DNA of 64,000 nucleotides from Agarivorans litoreus (lineage in GTDB: Bacteria > Pseudomonadota > Gammaproteobacteria > Enterobacterales > Celerinatantimonadaceae). How positions within the stretch are numbered: the stretch's first letter is position 1; the number at the start of each line of letters is the position of its first letter. Under the pieces are notes generated by a model. The model was not told the DNA's origin. It was given only the letters and a program-made list of their open reading frames with translations, and searched no databases. This document shows positions 40,448-48,908 of this stretch, piece after piece. The position numbers and the translations under genes are program-made. The stretch lies in assembly GCF_019649015.1 (NCBI RefSeq), contig NZ_BLPI01000001.1, positions 3,777,001 to 3,841,000 on the forward strand, written 5' to 3'.

Positions 40448-41572
40448 ATGGCAATAAAAGTACTTGTAGTTGATGATTCGAGTTTTTTCCGTCGCCGGGT
40501 AAGCGAGATCATCAACGCGGACCCTGCTTTGGAAGTGGTCGACACCGCTAAAAATGGCCGAGAAGCCATAGATATGGTTGCACGCCTAAAACCAGATGTG
40601 GTTACCATGGATATTGAAATGCCGGTAATGGATGGTATTAGCGCGGTTCGAGAAATTATGGCGAAGAATCCTACGCCAGTTCTTATGTTTTCTTCGTTAA
40701 CACATGAAGGTGCCAAGGCGACACTTGATGCTCTAGAAGCCGGTGCTTTGGATTTTATCCCTAAAAAGTTTGAAGATATTGCTCGAGATAGAGAAGAAGC
40801 GGTTAGCCTTCTTCAACAAAGAGTTAAGGCTATTGCGCGCCGTCGAGTTAGCTCACGTCGTAGTGTGGTAACTCCACCAAGCACTGCGACTATACGTTCA
40901 ACTACTGTTAGTAGAACCGCGCTGAAAAGCTCTCCAGCCGCTTCAACTCCGCAGCCTAAAGAACGTTCTAGTGCTCGTTTTAAACCTTCAGGTAAGCGCT
41001 ATAAACTAGTTGCTATTGGTACATCCACAGGTGGGCCCGTTGCTTTACAAACCATTTTAACGCAAATACCAGCAGGGTTTTCTAAGCCTATTTTGTTGGT
41101 ACAGCACATGCCGGCTACTTTTACTGCGGCTTTTGCTCAGCGACTTAATAGTTTATCTAGAATCAATGTGAAACAAGCCGAAGACGGCGATGAGTTACGA
41201 CCAGGCTGGGCTTATTTAGCGCCCGGTGGCAAACAAATGCTTGTCGAGGGACGAGGCTCTTACGGTCGCTTAAGGGTTATTGATGGCAACGATAAGGTAA
41301 ATTATAAGCCTTGTGTTGATATTACTTTCGCTTCATTAGCAAAAAGTCATCAGTCTAATGTATTGGCTATGGTTCTCACGGGGATGGGGGCCGATGGCAG
41401 AGATGGTGCACGTTTACTTAAAGAGCAGGGGTCTACTATTTGGGCGCAAGATGAAGCCAGCTGTGTTGTATATGGGATGCCGCAAGCTGTCACAAGTGCT
41501 GGTTTAGCGTCAGAACAGTTACCTCTTGATCGCTTTTGTGAAGCGATTGTAGCGGAAATAGGGAATGGATAA
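40448..41572 (+). CDS. cheB: Chemotaxis methylesterase CheB
   Basis: A 374-residue protein-glutamate methylesterase that resets chemoreceptor methylation. The receiver domain has D9-D10 and phospho-acceptor D55 ([12 protein letters not shown]). After a Ser/Arg/Pro-rich linker (about 130-178) the catalytic domain has Ser in [12 protein letters not shown], His in VQHMPATFT and Asp in [10 protein letters not shown]. It overlaps the next gene by 8 bases. No cheR is seen in the window. Confidence 0.96.
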   Translation: MAIKVLVVDDSSFFRRRVSEIINADPALEVVDTAKNGREAIDMVARLKPDVVTMDIEMPVMDGISAVREIMAKNPTPVLMFSSLTHEGAKATLDALEAGALDFIPKKFEDIARDREEAVSLLQQRVKAIARRRVSSRRSVVTPPSTATIRSTTVSRTALKSSPAASTPQPKERSSARFKPSGKRYKLVAIGTSTGGPVALQTILTQIPAGFSKPILLVQHMPATFTAAFAQRLNSLSRINVKQAEDGDELRPGWAYLAPGGKQMLVEGRGSYGRLRVIDGNDKVNYKPCVDITFASLAKSHQSNVLAMVLTGMGADGRDGARLLKEQGSTIWAQDEASCVVYGMPQAVTSAGLASEQLPLDRFCEAIVAEIGNG

Positions 41573-42311
41573 ACTTAGCATTGCTGGCGTGTTTATCGCC
41601 TTCTCTGCTGTTGGTTTAGGTCATTCATTAGCGGGGGGAAGTTTTTTAGACCTGGTTAATCTACATGCTTTTATTATTGTGCTTGGCGGCACCGTTGGTG
41701 CGGTCATGCTGCAAACTCCCGCTTCTCAATTTGTGCAGGCTATAAAATCAATCCCGCGAGTTTGGCAAAGTCCAAAGCTAGATGTTATCCAGCAATCAAA
41801 GCTAATTTTAGCTTGGTCTCACACTGTTCGTAAAGATGGTTACCTCGTGTTACAGAAACATCGGCAAAACGCCGATGCTTTTAGTTTATTAGGCCTAGAA
41901 ATGTTAATTGATGGCGCTGAAACTGAGCAACTGAAACAATCATTAGAAGATGTAATAGACCTAGAGCAAAATCGTCTAGAGAAGCAGGCCGGCGTATTTG
42001 AAGCAATGGGGGGGTACTGCCCAACGGTAGGTATAATTGGAGCAGTGCTCGGGCTAATCCAAGCTATGGATTTTTTAACTAGCCCTGAGCAGTTAGGGCA
42101 GGGTATTGCGGTGGCTTTTGTCGCCACAATTTATGGTGTGGGATTTGCCAACTTTGTTTTTCTACCAATTGCTAACAAATTGCGCGCCTTAGCTGGAGAG
42201 CGAGCAATTTATCAAGAAATGACCTTAGCTGGTTTAGTTTCTATTTCGGAGGGCGCTAGTAGCATGGAAGTACAACGGCGTCTAACCAGTTTCAACACGG
42301 AACTAGACTAA
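41565..42311 (+). CDS. motC: Flagellar stator subunit, MotA/MotC family
   Basis: A 248-residue MotA/TolQ-family protein with four membrane segments. The opening [27 protein letters not shown]-like turn (here [14 protein letters not shown]) and [19 protein letters not shown] match the MotC type that sits after cheB in Pseudomonas. With MotD it would form an ion-driven stator. Which ion is used cannot be told from sequence with confidence. It overlaps cheB by 8 bases and motD starts 1 base after its stop. Confidence 0.92.
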   Translation: MDKLSIAGVFIAFSAVGLGHSLAGGSFLDLVNLHAFIIVLGGTVGAVMLQTPASQFVQAIKSIPRVWQSPKLDVIQQSKLILAWSHTVRKDGYLVLQKHRQNADAFSLLGLEMLIDGAETEQLKQSLEDVIDLEQNRLEKQAGVFEAMGGYCPTVGIIGAVLGLIQAMDFLTSPEQLGQGIAVAFVATIYGVGFANFVFLPIANKLRALAGERAIYQEMTLAGLVSISEGASSMEVQRRLTSFNTELD

Positions 42312-42312
42312 T

Positions 42313-43236
42313 ATGCGTCATCGCTACGCCATGCAGGCAAAGCGCAATGCTAGTACCGAACGCTGGTTAGTCTCCTACGCTGATTATATGACCCTAATGT
42401 TTGCTTTGTTTGTCGTGTTGTATGCAATGGCTATTGCTAATGAACAAGAATATCCAGAGTTACAACTCCGTTTACAACAAGCTATTGCGCTTTTTGAGGC
42501 GGATAAGCCAATAAACCAATCTACAGTTACTATTGAGTCTAAAGGCCTTGCAGATGAGGGCATTTTATTTACAGGCCAATCCATTTTAGATGGTGAAGTT
42601 TTTAAACGTGAAGTGCCCAGAACATCAGATGTTGAGTCTTACTCAGATGCCGGTAACGAAGGCTTTATTGAACTCGCAGAGCAATTGGCAACAGAGTTTA
42701 AAGATTTTCTAAAAAACGACGATATAGTAATAAGTTATGATGAACAGTGGTTAACTATAGAGCTGGATAGTCGCTTGTTTTTTGCCAGTGGTAGTGCCTA
42801 TCTACTAACGCCTGCTGCAGAGCTAATTGATGTATTGGCAGAAAAATTGGTACAACTAGACAATTACATTCGAGTTAGAGGCTATACAGACGAAGATAGT
42901 ATTGATAGCGAACTTTATCCTAGCAACTGGGAGTTATCGGCAGCGCGAGCAACACGAATATTAAGAGAGTTGCAGGCAAGAGGAGTGGCTCCTGCTAGAA
43001 TGGCTTTAGAAGCTTACGCCGAGTTTGCTCCTGATGAAAATGCTGCGAGTCATCGAAAAAATCGACGTGTAGTCATCGCTTTAGCTAAAACGCTATGGCA
43101 GCCCAAAGTGAAAGAAAGGGCAAAAGAGCCTCTTAAAGCCGAGGCCGAATCGACAAAACAACCAGATAGTGAAACCATGTTAGCTGTACCCTTAGAAGGC
43201 GGTGGGGTGCGTTTTACAACAAGGCAGGAAGAATAG
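42313..43236 (+). CDS. motD: Flagellar stator subunit, MotB/MotD family
   Basis: A 307-residue protein with one membrane segment near residues 22-42, carrying the ion-binding Asp in SYADYMTLMFALFVVLYAM. A plug/linker follows, then a C-terminal OmpA-like peptidoglycan-binding domain (about 135-265, VRGYTDEDS and NRRVVIAL). It is the partner of MotC. The stop overlaps the parC start (TAGTG). Confidence 0.92.
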   Translation: MRHRYAMQAKRNASTERWLVSYADYMTLMFALFVVLYAMAIANEQEYPELQLRLQQAIALFEADKPINQSTVTIESKGLADEGILFTGQSILDGEVFKREVPRTSDVESYSDAGNEGFIELAEQLATEFKDFLKNDDIVISYDEQWLTIELDSRLFFASGSAYLLTPAAELIDVLAEKLVQLDNYIRVRGYTDEDSIDSELYPSNWELSAARATRILRELQARGVAPARMALEAYAEFAPDENAASHRKNRRVVIALAKTLWQPKVKERAKEPLKAEAESTKQPDSETMLAVPLEGGGVRFTTRQEE

Positions 43237-44021
43237 TGAAAGTTTGGACAGTAGCCAATCAAAAAGGCGGCGTAGGTAAAACCACTACGGTAATCTCGCT
43301 CGCCGGTTTGTTGGCGCAGCAGGGTAAGCGAGTATTATTGTTAGATACCGATCCGCATGCCTCATTAACTAGCTATTTGGGCTTTGATGTTGATAGCATG
43401 CAAGGCACTTTATACGAGCTTTATCAAAACAGCCACATTGACGATGCTATGGTCACCCACAGTATTCAAGCCACCGCATTTGACAACTTAGATCTAATAC
43501 CGGCCAGTATGGCTTTAGCCACGCTAGATAAAGTATTAGGTCAGCGTGAAGGGATGGGACTTATTCTAAAACGTATATTGGCACGGGTAGAAGATAAGTA
43601 CGATTATGTATTGATTGATTGCCCGCCCGTTTTGGGGGTGATGATGGTAAATGCTTTAGCTGCCAGCGACAGAGTATTAGTACCGGTACAAACTGAATTT
43701 TTGGCGATTAAGGGGTTGGAGCGAATGGTGAAAACACTGGCTATTATGCAGCGTTCTTGCCCAGGCCCGTTACGGTACACAGTTGTGCCAACTATGTATG
43801 ATAAACGTACTAGGGCGTCCTTAGCCGCACTTAAAGAGTTACAAGAAACCTACCCTAAAAACATTTGGAACTCGGTAATCCCTATCGATACCAAGTTCCG
43901 TGATGCTAGTTTACGCCACACGCCGCCTTCTTATCATATTAAAAACTGTCGCGGGGTTTTTGCCTATCAAACATTATTAGCGCATTTGCTGCAAATGACC
44001 GATGAGCAGGGGCTATTATGA
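43236..44021 (+). CDS. parC: Chemotaxis-array positioning ATPase ParC (ParA/Soj-like)
   Basis: A 261-residue ParA-family ATPase with deviant Walker A NQKGGVGKTTTVISL and VLIDCPPVLGVMM. There is no parB, and the neighbours are chemotaxis genes. In Vibrio the protein at this place, ParC, brings signalling arrays to the cell pole and ensures their inheritance. It has a GTG start overlapping motD and a 4-base overlap with parP (ATGA). Confidence 0.9.
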   Translation: MKVWTVANQKGGVGKTTTVISLAGLLAQQGKRVLLLDTDPHASLTSYLGFDVDSMQGTLYELYQNSHIDDAMVTHSIQATAFDNLDLIPASMALATLDKVLGQREGMGLILKRILARVEDKYDYVLIDCPPVLGVMMVNALAASDRVLVPVQTEFLAIKGLERMVKTLAIMQRSCPGPLRYTVVPTMYDKRTRASLAALKELQETYPKNIWNSVIPIDTKFRDASLRHTPPSYHIKNCRGVFAYQTLLAHLLQMTDEQGLL

Positions 44022-44830
44022 ACAGTGACAAGTTAATGGAAGAAGCACTTGGCGATTACTTTGATTCACTACTTACAGAGTCTAAGCCCCCAGCGGATAA
44101 GCTACCCGAGGTAAAACCATCGACTCAAAACAAAGTGGCGCAACAATTAGAGCCGCAAACCAAACCACTAGCAGAATTGTTTGCTGAAGCTGAGCAACGT
44201 GTTGCAGCGGTTGCTGAAGCGCAACCAGTATTGTTACCGATTAAAGAGTTACCAGAACAAGCACCTGAAATTGAAGTAGAAGCCCACGTTGAGGTGATAG
44301 AGCAGCAGGCGGAAGAGCAAGAAGCTGTTGTTCAAACTGAGGCGGCGTTAGCGCCACAAGAAGAGCCAACTGCCGCAGAATGGCAAAACATTGATACTGA
44401 TTACGACTTTCAGGTGCTATTTTTTGAAGTGGCAGGGGTAACTTTTGGTGTTCCTCTAACTCAGCTTGGAGGCATCCATAGGATTTCCGAAGTGAGTCCC
44501 TTGTTTGGTAAGCCCCCATGGTTTTCTGGCATCATGATAGAGCGCGAAGAAAAGCTCAGCGTAGTTGATACCGCAAAATGGGTAATGCCAAATCAGCCCT
44601 TTGAACCAGAGTACAAATATTTAGTTATGTTGGGTGAAAGTGCTTGGGGCTTAAGCTGCGAAAAACTATTTGGCACAGAACGACTAAACCGCGACGACGT
44701 TAAATGGCGGTCAACGCCTGGTCAAAGGCCTTGGTTAGCCGGAATGGTAAAGCAAAAAATGTGTGCCTTGTTGCATGTTGAAGAACTACAGCAAATGCTC
44801 GCAGATGGCGTAGATATCGAAGGACATTAA
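44018..44830 (+). CDS. parP: ParP-type CheW-domain protein
   Basis: A 270-residue protein with an acidic, Gln/Glu/Pro-rich N-terminal half (1 to about 130) and a C-terminal CheW-like domain (about 135-265, DYDFQVLFFEVAGVTFGVPL as its first strand). In Vibrio ParP links ParC to CheA and stabilises polar arrays. It is translationally coupled to parC. A bulged hairpin lies 6 bases past its stop. Confidence 0.88.
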   Translation: MNSDKLMEEALGDYFDSLLTESKPPADKLPEVKPSTQNKVAQQLEPQTKPLAELFAEAEQRVAAVAEAQPVLLPIKELPEQAPEIEVEAHVEVIEQQAEEQEAVVQTEAALAPQEEPTAAEWQNIDTDYDFQVLFFEVAGVTFGVPLTQLGGIHRISEVSPLFGKPPWFSGIMIEREEKLSVVDTAKWVMPNQPFEPEYKYLVMLGESAWGLSCEKLFGTERLNRDDVKWRSTPGQRPWLAGMVKQKMCALLHVEELQQMLADGVDIEGH

Positions 44831-44835
44831 AAATC

Positions 44836-44856
44836 TGAGAGCCCGCTAGGCTTCTC
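44836..44856 (+). other. Bulged hairpin between parP and cheW
   Basis: TGAGA-GCC-CGCTA-GGC-T-TCTCA pairs 8 bases with one bulged T. No T-tract follows, so it is at best a partial terminator or stability element. A TATAAT at 44899-44904 lies downstream but lacks a good -35 at 16-18 bases, so an own cheW promoter is only possible. Confidence 0.3.
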
Positions 44857-44968
44857 AAATTGAAAAGGTAGGAAAATCTGCCATTTAGTTTTATAACATA
44901 TAATATATACTGAATAATATGAGTTGCGAGATCCGATAGGACTCACGAATACTAAAAAGGACACGCAG

Positions 44969-45457
44969 ATGAGCGAGCAGCGTAACATCGCAGAAAATAT
45001 TGCCGAAGATGAAGTATTACAATGGGTGACTTTTCAGCTAGAAAGTGAAACCTATGGCATCAACGTAATGCAGGTGCAAGAAGTATTGCGTTATACCGAA
45101 ATTGCCCCAGTGCCGGGTGCACCAAATTATGTATTAGGCATTATTAACTTGCGTGGTAATGTGGTTACAGTTATTGATACCCGTTCACGTTTTGGTTTAC
45201 CTTCTTCTGATATCACTGAGAATTCACGAATTGTTATTATTGAAGCAGAATCTCAAGTGATTGGCATCCTCGTAGATAGTGTGGCCGAAGTGGTTTACTT
45301 GCGTTCATCGGAAATAGACACCGCACCAAATGTTGGTACCGAGGAAAGTGCTAAGTTTATCCAAGGGGTGAGCAACCGAGATGGACAGTTACTCATTTTG
45401 GTAGACCTTAACAAACTACTTTCTGATGAAGAGTGGGACGAAGTAAGTTCACTATAA
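44969..45457 (+). CDS. cheW: Chemotaxis adaptor CheW
   Basis: A 162-residue single CheW domain coupling receptors to CheA. Family stretches are LQWVTFQLESETYGINVMQV, VLGIINLRGNVVTVIDTR and ILVDLNKLL. I start at ATG 44969 (MSEQRNIAENI), since AAAGGA lies 8 bases upstream; the frame from 44924 adds 15 residues without support. The DUF2802 gene follows with no gap. Confidence 0.95.
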   Translation: MSEQRNIAENIAEDEVLQWVTFQLESETYGINVMQVQEVLRYTEIAPVPGAPNYVLGIINLRGNVVTVIDTRSRFGLPSSDITENSRIVIIEAESQVIGILVDSVAEVVYLRSSEIDTAPNVGTEESAKFIQGVSNRDGQLLILVDLNKLLSDEEWDEVSSL

Positions 45458-45883
45458 ATGGATTGGATTAATCTGATTGCTCTAGTGGTAACTGTTGTTT
45501 GCCTTGTTGGTGCTATTTGGTTTAGCAACAAGGCTCAGCAACAAGCTCAAGCCAACGAACAAAAGATGGATAGCTTAGAGCTTGTGACTAAAAACCTTCT
45601 TCAGTCACACCGTGTGGTTGAAAAGCAATTACAAGAAATTCATCAAGCCAATGCCTCTTTGGTCGGTGAGCTAGAGCGTCAAAGTGAGCAAGTTGAGCAA
45701 GCTTTTCTTAAAACGTCGCAAATCCAATCCCAGGATCCTGATAGTAAATTGTATACCCGAGCGGTAAAACTGGTTGAGTTAGGTGCTGATTTGGACGAGG
45801 TAATGCGTGAGTGCGAGCTACCAAAGGCAGAAGCTGAGTTATTACTAAGTTTACGTAATAAGATGAAAGGGCAAGTGAGTTAA
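45458..45883 (+). CDS. DUF2802 membrane-anchored coiled-coil protein
   Basis: A 141-residue protein with one membrane segment at residues about 4-24 (WINLIALVVTVVCLVGAIWF), then a coiled coil (about 28-85), and a C-terminal DUF2802 region (about 95-140, ARAVKLVELGADLDEVMRECELPKAEAELLLSL when read from YTRAVKL). DUF2802 genes follow cheW in Vibrio, Shewanella and relatives; to my knowledge their role is not established. It starts directly after the cheW stop. Confidence 0.85.
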   Translation: MDWINLIALVVTVVCLVGAIWFSNKAQQQAQANEQKMDSLELVTKNLLQSHRVVEKQLQEIHQANASLVGELERQSEQVEQAFLKTSQIQSQDPDSKLYTRAVKLVELGADLDEVMRECELPKAEAELLLSLRNKMKGQVS

Positions 45884-46106
45884 TTTAGAGTTAGTTGCCT
45901 GTTGCTGTAGGTACTAGGTAACCAACTACGTTGGCTGATTTAGGTCCGGTATTGATTTGTGTGGTTTTCTCGTATTCGCTCCCTCCAATTTTGTTACTTG
46001 TATTGCAAAGCGCTGTAAACAAGGCGTTAATCCATCCCTTCAATCTAGTTTTTAGGTTTAGCTGTGTTAACATCCAAGCCAATATGTCTGGCAAGAATAT
46101 GGCTGA

Positions 46107-46742
46107 ATGTTAAACGTTAATAGACTGTGTTGCGTGCGCGAAGAGCGAGTACTTTTCGACGACTTGTCTTTTACTTTATCTCCCGGGGAAATTTTGCAAG
46201 TTGCTGGGCCAAATGGGGCCGGTAAAACCAGCTTGTTGAGGTTAGTCTCAGGCTTGTCTCGCCCTGAAAGCGGAGACATATTGTGGCAAGGTGAGGCGAT
46301 TTCTCAGGTGGTAGAGCAATATTACCAACAGTGCCTTTATCTGGGGCATCAAGCAGGCGTAAAAGCAGAACTAAGTGCATTAGAAAACCTGCGCTTTTAT
46401 TTGGGGCTGGCAGGTGAAAACATAGTGCAAGAGCAACTTTATGCGTTGTTAACCCGGGTGGGATTAGCAGGTTTAGAAGAGGAACCCGTTGCTCACCTTT
46501 CTGCAGGACAACAGCGCCGAGTTGGCCTCTCTAGGTTATGGTTGGTTTACCGCAAACTGTGGATCCTTGATGAACCTTTCACTGCAATTGATAAACAAGG
46601 CGTAGCGTACTTGGAAAAAGTCATATTGTCTCACGCTCAGAAGGGAGGGATGGTATTGCTGACGACTCACCAAGAGTTAAATATCCCGACCTCTGATTAC
46701 CGAGTGTTAGAGATTAAACCCGCCTTTGAGGAGGCGGTCTAA
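46107..46742 (+). CDS. ccmA: Heme exporter ATP-binding protein CcmA
   Basis: A 211-residue ABC ATPase that with CcmB releases heme-loaded CcmE from CcmC-CcmD. It has Walker A AGPNGAGKTSLLRL, signature LSAGQQRR and Walker B LWILDEPF. It is the first gene of ccmABCDEFGHI. The 223-base gap upstream holds a weak TTGTTA-N17-TGTAAA promoter candidate (45991-46019) and a short CCAAC/GTTGG hairpin (45922-45934). The stop overlaps ccmB (TAATG). Confidence 0.95.
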   Translation: MLNVNRLCCVREERVLFDDLSFTLSPGEILQVAGPNGAGKTSLLRLVSGLSRPESGDILWQGEAISQVVEQYYQQCLYLGHQAGVKAELSALENLRFYLGLAGENIVQEQLYALLTRVGLAGLEEEPVAHLSAGQQRRVGLSRLWLVYRKLWILDEPFTAIDKQGVAYLEKVILSHAQKGGMVLLTTHQELNIPTSDYRVLEIKPAFEEAV

Positions 46743-47407
46743 TGGGCGCTTTCCGTACTGTGGTTAAGCGAGAGTTGTTAGCGGCATTTAGGCAAAAGTC
46801 AGATGTACTTAATCCGCTGTGGTTTATTCTTATTGTTATCACATTGTTTCCCATTGCGGTGGGGCCAGAGCCCTTATTGTTAGCTAAAATTGCTCCTGGG
46901 ATTTTATGGGTGGCGGCGTTATTGTCTTCGTTACTGTCTTTAGAGCGTTTATTTAGAGATGACTTTGCCGATGGCTCTCTAGAGCAAATGGTCATCAGTG
47001 GTTCGCCTTTAGCACTCATCGCTTTAGCAAAAATTGTTGCTCACTGGTTAATTACTGGTTTGCCTATTTTATTGTTATCCCCCTTGTTGGCGATATTGCT
47101 TTCACTTGAGTGGCAGAGCTTTCAAGCCACATTTTACACCCTAGTGTTAGGGACTCCGGTGTTGAGTTTAATTGGCTCGGTAGGTGTGGCATTAACTGTT
47201 GGCTTACGAAAGGGAGGCGTACTGCTTAGCTTACTCATTTTGCCCTTGTATATTCCAGTGTTGATTTTTGCGACATCTGCGATTGAAGCTGCGTCTTTAA
47301 GCTTGCCCTACGCGGGGCATTTAGCGATTATGGGCGCAATAAGTTTATTGGCCTTAACGTTGGCTCCTTTTGCTACAGCCGCTGCGTTAAAAGTAAGCAT
47401 TAACTAA
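46742..47407 (+). CDS. ccmB: Heme exporter membrane protein CcmB
   Basis: A 221-residue inner-membrane permease with six membrane segments, the partner of CcmA. Family stretches are KRELLAAFRQKSDVLNPLWF and LERLFRDDFADGSLEQM. It is coupled to ccmA by a one-base overlap. Confidence 0.96.
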   Translation: MGAFRTVVKRELLAAFRQKSDVLNPLWFILIVITLFPIAVGPEPLLLAKIAPGILWVAALLSSLLSLERLFRDDFADGSLEQMVISGSPLALIALAKIVAHWLITGLPILLLSPLLAILLSLEWQSFQATFYTLVLGTPVLSLIGSVGVALTVGLRKGGVLLSLLILPLYIPVLIFATSAIEAASLSLPYAGHLAIMGAISLLALTLAPFATAAALKVSIN

Positions 47408-47440
47408 AATTATAATAAGACTGAGAGAGTAAATACCATT

Positions 47441-48193
47441 ATGTGGAAATGGTTACACCCTTATGCAAAACCCGAGGCTAGCTACACCCTTGCAGGCAAG
47501 TTTATACCTTGGTTTAGTGTATTTGCCATAGTTTGTTTTGCTGTTGGTTTGGTGTGGGGCTTGTTGTTTGCGCCAGCCGATTACCAACAAGGTGATAGTT
47601 TTAGGATCATTTATATTCATGTGCCTTCGGCCATTATGTCGATGGGGGCATATTCATCTATGGCGGTCGCTGCATTTATTGGCTTAGTCTGGCAGATCAA
47701 ACAGGCCGATATGTACGTTGCTGCAGTGGCTCCTGTTGGCGCGGTTTTCACGTTTGTTGCCTTATTTACTGGAGCGGCTTGGGGCAAACCAATGTGGGGC
47801 GCTTGGTGGGTGTGGGATGCGCGGCTCACTTCAGAGCTAATACTATTGTTTTTGTATTTGGGGGTTATTGCCCTTTATAACGCTTTTTCTGATAAAACCA
47901 TGGCTGGTCGCGCTGCAGGTATTTTAAGCATTGTTGGGGTGATCAATTTACCGATTATTCATTACTCGGTGGAGTGGTGGAATACCTTGCATCAAGGCGC
48001 CACTATTACCAAGTTTGATAAACCATCAATCGACTCTCGTATGCTATGGCCGCTGTTATTAAACATTTTGGCTTTTGCTTTTTTTCTTGGTGCAGTGAGC
48101 TTAGTACGTTTTAGAACTGAACTGTTGCGCCGCGAACAACGTAGACCATGGGTACAGCAACTTATTCAACGCCACCTGCAAGCAAAGGGGTAA
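47441..48193 (+). CDS. ccmC: Heme lyase component CcmC
   Basis: A 250-residue membrane protein that loads heme onto CcmE. The WWD heme-handling motif reads WGKPMWGAWWVWDARLTSE and is flanked by conserved His (YIHVPSA, IIHYSVEWWNTLHQG). About six membrane segments. Confidence 0.97.
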   Translation: MWKWLHPYAKPEASYTLAGKFIPWFSVFAIVCFAVGLVWGLLFAPADYQQGDSFRIIYIHVPSAIMSMGAYSSMAVAAFIGLVWQIKQADMYVAAVAPVGAVFTFVALFTGAAWGKPMWGAWWVWDARLTSELILLFLYLGVIALYNAFSDKTMAGRAAGILSIVGVINLPIIHYSVEWWNTLHQGATITKFDKPSIDSRMLWPLLLNILAFAFFLGAVSLVRFRTELLRREQRRPWVQQLIQRHLQAKG

Positions 48194-48199
48194 TGTAGT

Positions 48200-48406
48200 A
48201 TGCAATTTGATTCAATCGCAGATTTCTTTGCTATGGGGGGGTATGGCTTTTATGTGTGGCTTGCCTTTGGAGTAAGTGCAGCGGCAATGATAGCTATAGT
48301 GGTCGATAGCATTGTTAAACGAAATGCGATTTTTAAATCTGTTGCGCGTCAATCTGCGCGACAACAACGAGTAGAAGCAGCAAAAGAGGTAACTGAACGC
48401 TTATGA
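48200..48406 (+). CDS. ccmD: CcmD, small heme-export membrane protein
   Basis: A 68-residue single-pass protein (segment about 17-37) with a basic cytoplasmic C-terminus. The opening [18 protein letters not shown] is typical. It holds the CcmABC complex together with CcmE. It overlaps ccmE by 4 bases. Confidence 0.94.
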   Translation: MQFDSIADFFAMGGYGFYVWLAFGVSAAAMIAIVVDSIVKRNAIFKSVARQSARQQRVEAAKEVTERL

Positions 48407-48897
48407 ACCCAAGACGTAAAAAACGCTTAACCATTGTTCTGGCAATTGTACTAGGTTTAGGGGCTTCTATTGGCTTGTTGCTGTTTGCTTTGCAACAAAA
48501 TATCGATTTATTTTATACACCTACTGAATTAGTTAATGGTAAGGGAAAGGCTGAAATTAAACCTGAGGTAGGCCAGCGTTTGCGAATTGGTGGTTTGGTG
48601 CTGCCAGGCACTGTAAAGCGCTCTGAGACCAGTTTGCAAGTTAGTTTCAAGCTGAGTGATGCTGGTGGTGGTATTGTAACCATTAACTATGAAGGTATTT
48701 TGCCTGATCTGTTTCGAGAAGGGCAGGGCATTGTAGCGCAAGGTGAATTGGCTAACCCAACCACGGTAAATGCATTTGAGGTATTAGCCAAGCACGACGA
48801 AGAATACATGCCACAGGAAGTGGCAGAAGCGCTTGAAGGTATGGAACACTTTAAACCAGAATATACAGAAGCCCAGCTTAAAGGCTCAGGACACTAG
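48403..48897 (+). CDS. ccmE: Periplasmic heme chaperone CcmE
   Basis: A 164-residue membrane-anchored OB-fold protein that carries heme covalently on a histidine, here His131 in [13 protein letters not shown]. The anchor lies at about residues 9-29. The family's R-R-K-K start is present ([10 protein letters not shown]). It overlaps ccmD by 4 bases. Confidence 0.96.
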   Translation: MNPRRKKRLTIVLAIVLGLGASIGLLLFALQQNIDLFYTPTELVNGKGKAEIKPEVGQRLRIGGLVLPGTVKRSETSLQVSFKLSDAGGGIVTINYEGILPDLFREGQGIVAQGELANPTTVNAFEVLAKHDEEYMPQEVAEALEGMEHFKPEYTEAQLKGSGH

Positions 48898-48908
48898 AGA
48901 CGGTAATT

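Noticed and set aside
45931-46113. 60-codon hydrophobic frame before ccmA
   Set aside because: No ribosome site, no recognisable family, overlaps the ccmA start. Possible small protein but not supportable.
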